Below, one piece after another: positions 61,486 to 64,000 of a DNA stretch of 64,000 nt. This DNA comes from an alpha proteobacterium HIMB59. GTDB lineage: Bacteria; Pseudomonadota; Alphaproteobacteria; HIMB59. The notes below the pieces were generated by a model. The model did no database searches and had not been told where the DNA came from. It saw only the letters and a list, made by a program, of their open reading frames with translations. The stretch spans positions 496,001 through 560,000 of the forward strand of contig CP003801.1 in the NCBI GenBank assembly GCA_000299115.1, written 5' to 3'. Each line of letters starts with the position of its first letter. Position 1 is the stretch's first letter. The position numbers and the translations under genes are program-made.

Positions 61486-62415
61486 ATGAGAAATAAAAAC
61501 ATCTTAGTTTTTGGGTCTACTGGATTTATTGGCAGGAGTCTCACAAAAAGATTATTGGCTAATGGAAGTAGATTGATCTGCCCTGTAAGAAATCCAAACA
61601 GGGTCAAGAGGAATATACTATCTGGTGACATTGGACAGATAGATGTAGTTGAATTTGACATACAAAATTTAGATGCAATAGAAAGGTTAATAGAAAATTG
61701 TGATGTCGTTGTCAATTTAGTTGGACTGCTTTATGAAAAAAATAATTTTTCTTTTGAACTAGCGCATTTTTTATTGCCAAAAAAAATTGCAACTTATGCT
61801 GAAAAATACCACAAACCTTTTGTCCACATTTCGAGTTTAGGTTCTACTTATCAAAGTAATTCAAACTATTTAGTATCAAAAAAAATGGGCGAAGAGTTCA
61901 TACAAAGTAATAATAATAATTACATAATTATAAGACCTAGTGTTGTTTATGGCGAAGAGGATAACTTCATTAATCAATTTGGAAGAATGGCCAAAATTCT
62001 TCCTTTCTTACCTTTATTCAAAAAAGGAGAAACAAAATTTCAGCCAATTTATGTTAATGATTTATCTTTAATGATTTTCAACTTAATCAATAATTTCGAT
62101 AATTATAAAAATCAAAATATATCAGCAGTGGGGCAGGAGGTTTTTACTTTTAAAGAAATTCTATCTCATATATTTAATTCTCTTCAAAAAAAGGAAAGAT
62201 TTATAAACATCCCATCTTTTTTTGCAATTATCCAAGGTAAAATTATGGAAAAGCTCCCAAAACCACTTTTTACATATGATCAGTATGTTACTCTATCTCA
62301 CCATAGCATAGATGAGAATGGCGCAACAAAGGTTTCTAAAATTATTGAAAAAGATTTATCTAATATGAAATTAGTAACAGCTCAGTATTTAAAAAAATTT
62401 ATTGATAGAGTTTAA
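61486..62415 (+). CDS. NAD-dependent epimerase-like protein, complex I NDUFA9 family
   Basis: 309 residues. FGSTGFIGRSL is the Rossmann loop; VVNLVGLLYE, HISSLG and IIRPSVVYGEEDNFINQF are typical of NDUFA9-type SDRs, thought to stabilise complex I or quinone binding; enzymatic role unclear. The usual Tyr-x3-Lys is replaced by YLVSKK, which keeps the Lys. Its end overlaps the convergent uppP by four bases. Confidence 0.85.
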   Translation: MRNKNILVFGSTGFIGRSLTKRLLANGSRLICPVRNPNRVKRNILSGDIGQIDVVEFDIQNLDAIERLIENCDVVVNLVGLLYEKNNFSFELAHFLLPKKIATYAEKYHKPFVHISSLGSTYQSNSNYLVSKKMGEEFIQSNNNNYIIIRPSVVYGEEDNFINQFGRMAKILPFLPLFKKGETKFQPIYVNDLSLMIFNLINNFDNYKNQNISAVGQEVFTFKEILSHIFNSLQKKERFINIPSFFAIIQGKIMEKLPKPLFTYDQYVTLSHHSIDENGATKVSKIIEKDLSNMKLVTAQYLKKFIDRV

Positions 62416-63167
62416 CTCAATAAAAATAAAATTATTAAGCCGAAAATTAAGCGATATATTACAAAAGGTTTAAAACCAATATCATTAATGTAACTTATAA
62501 AAAGTCTAAGCGTTAAATAAGCAAAAATAAAAGTGAATATAAAAATAATCAAAAGATTAAAATCAAACTGTATTGTATCGATATCTCTTATATTAGATAA
62601 AAAAGAAATAAGAATTATTGGCATACCCAAATAAAGACTCATTACTGAGGAGTTTTTTCTATTTTCCCCCATTAATCTAAAAGCAATAATGCAACTACCT
62701 GATCTGCTGAATCCGGGTAAAAAAGCAAGACATTGGAAGAAGCCGGCCAGCAAAAATTTTATTTTTTTGTCAGATATTTTGATTACTTGGAAAACTTTTA
62801 AATCTGATAGGTAGAGCAATATTCCGCCTAAAATTGATGTATAGCCAATTATTTGAAAGCTAAAAAAATTTATATCGAACAATATAAGTAATGCACCAAC
62901 TACTACTGCTGGAATTGTAGCTAGAGTTATTGGAATAACATTTAATTTGATATTATTAAATTCAAGATGATTTTGCCTGTACAGGTAAAATACTAATGCC
63001 AATAATGAGGAGAAATGGGCAGTAGTTTCATACAAGTAATTTCTTGAGTCACCTTTACTATACAAAAGTTCAAGTAAATTCAGATGGCCACTTGAGCTAA
63101 TAGGGATAAACTCTGTGACTCCCTGAATGATCGAGTAGAAAATATAAAAAAGGTAATCAATAGTCAT
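62412..63167 (-). CDS. uppP: Undecaprenyl-diphosphatase
   Basis: 251 residues with about eight TM helices. GVTEFIPISSSGHLN and GFSRSGSCI are the two BacA/UppP catalytic motifs. Recycles the lipid carrier for peptidoglycan and LPS. Divergent from gltD. Confidence 0.95.
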   Translation of the reverse strand: MTIDYLFYIFYSIIQGVTEFIPISSSGHLNLLELLYSKGDSRNYLYETTAHFSSLLALVFYLYRQNHLEFNNIKLNVIPITLATIPAVVVGALLILFDINFFSFQIIGYTSILGGILLYLSDLKVFQVIKISDKKIKFLLAGFFQCLAFLPGFSRSGSCIIAFRLMGENRKNSSVMSLYLGMPIILISFLSNIRDIDTIQFDFNLLIIFIFTFIFAYLTLRLFISYINDIGFKPFVIYRLIFGLIILFLLS

Positions 63168-63262
63168 AAATTATTATCAAATAAATATTTACATAATTTT
63201 AAATAACAATTATAAATTCATTTCTTTTTGAATGTATCTTTAAAAAGTAATAATTTATTATC

Positions 63263-64000
63263 ATGTTAGAGTTTCATAAAAAAAATCAACAGAATCCTGA
63301 TAAAGCAGAACCTGAAAAGAGAATAAAGGATTTCCAAGAAATATACAGACAGTTTGACCAAAACACATCTGTAGAACAATCATCTAGATGTTCACAATGT
63401 GGTGTCCCTTTCTGTCAAATCCACTGCCCTTTAAATAATAATATTCCTGATTGGTTAAGATACATAGCTGAAGGTAGATTAAAAGAAGCCTATGAAATTT
63501 CATCTTCAACTAATGCTTTCCCTGAAGTTTGCGGGAGAGTTTGCCCACAAGACAGATTATGTGAAGGAAATTGTGTCGTTGAGCAAGCTGGTTTTGGTGC
63601 AATTACAATCGGCAATCTTGAAAAATATTTAACTGAAGTAGCTTGGGAAAATGGCTGGATTCAAAAAATTAATTCCTCAAGTCATAATAACCAGAAAATT
63701 GCGATTATTGGCTCAGGCCCTGCCGGTATGGCAGCAGCGTCTTACTTAGTTAAACAAGGTTATCAAGTTGATGTTTTTGAAAAAAATGATCGAGCTGGCG
63801 GCTTGATGATTTATGGAATCCCTAATTTTAAATTGGACAAAAGTGTTGTAGAGAGAAGAACCGAATGGCTATCTGAGAGTGGGGTTAAATTTCATTTAAA
63901 GAAAGAAGTAGGAAAACACATATCCTTTCAAGAACTTGAAAAAGATTATGATGCAATACTTGTTGCCACTGGTGTTTATAAAGCAAGACAATTAGATATT
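63263..64000 (+). CDS. gltD: Glutamate synthase small subunit, 3' partial
   Basis: Open from the ATG at 63263 to the window edge (about 246 codons). CSQCGVPFCQIHCP and CGRVCPQDRLCEGNC are the iron-sulfur cysteine clusters; IIGSGPAGMAAASYL starts the FAD domain, and GGLMIYGIPNFKLDK is typical of GltD. Supplies electrons to GltB in ammonia assimilation. Confidence 0.93.
   Translation, partial: MLEFHKKNQQNPDKAEPEKRIKDFQEIYRQFDQNTSVEQSSRCSQCGVPFCQIHCPLNNNIPDWLRYIAEGRLKEAYEISSSTNAFPEVCGRVCPQDRLCEGNCVVEQAGFGAITIGNLEKYLTEVAWENGWIQKINSSSHNNQKIAIIGSGPAGMAAASYLVKQGYQVDVFEKNDRAGGLMIYGIPNFKLDKSVVERRTEWLSESGVKFHLKKEVGKHISFQELEKDYDAILVATGVYKARQLDI

Noticed and set aside
1-64000. Search for tRNA, rRNA, CRISPR, insertion sequences, prophage and attachment sites
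   Set aside because: Nothing with the needed structure or genes was seen by eye. Short non-coding RNAs could be missed.

Overview
The window looks like the chromosome of a small-genome, AT-rich marine alphaproteobacterium. The base composition, short or overlapping gene junctions, gene order around rpsA/ihfB and kdsD/lptCAB, and the Agl- and Smo-type sugar transporters all fit an open-ocean lineage such as HIMB59/AEGEAN-169. That lineage assignment is an inference, not read from a marker gene. I saw no rRNA, tRNA, CRISPR array, prophage or insertion sequence. Almost every base is in a gene and no gene-free stretch exceeds about 260 bases.

Region 1 (1-16100) is a carbohydrate island. It has a PQQ-type sugar dehydrogenase (cut by the left edge), galE-galK, a 2-hydroxyacid dehydrogenase, and an iolD-like TPP enzyme. 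An Agl-type glucoside operon follows on the minus strand: binding protein, two permeases, GH4 glycosidase, ATPase, GH1 glycosidase and GH13_18 phosphorylase. A divergent LacI-family regulator faces it across a perfect 16-bp palindrome. The set reads as a system for importing small glycosides, possibly plankton compatible solutes such as sucrose or glucosylglycerol, and cleaving them by three chemistries.

Region 2 (16160-24870) holds an Atm1-type exporter, then a copper-handling cluster: CsoR-family repressor, cytochrome c, cupredoxin and DUF4396 membrane protein around a single-C-tract operator. A nuclease, a leaderless binding-protein-like gene, a DadA-like oxidoreductase, an FMN 2-hydroxyacid dehydrogenase and two small HTH proteins follow.

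Region 3 (24860-32360) is a complete polyol operon: LacI repressor, binding protein, two permeases, ATPase, sorbitol-type SDR and mannitol-type dehydrogenase. It imports and oxidises sorbitol/mannitol-like polyols.

Region 4 (32480-48740) is mixed. It includes small zinc-ribbon and periplasmic proteins, an HDAC-like deacetylase, a beta-oxidation pair (FadN-like protein and acyl-CoA synthetase) that looks more GC-rich than its surroundings, and a photolyase split into two genes. 5-oxoprolinase (pxpABC) sits next to a gamma-glutamylcyclotransferase-like gene. HupE/DUF4198 metal-related proteins, a GST, a DCC thioredoxin-like protein and a methyltransferase complete it.

Region 5 (48740-64000) is very AT-rich housekeeping DNA. 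The minus-strand operon rpsA-ihfB-pyrF-trpF-trpB-trpA-accD-folC-EamA is almost wholly overlapping. Upstream lie rnd, kdsD-lptC-lptA-lptB and aroA. aroA carries an apparent frameshift in a nine-A tract. An NDUFA9-like protein gene, uppP and the start of gltD close the window.
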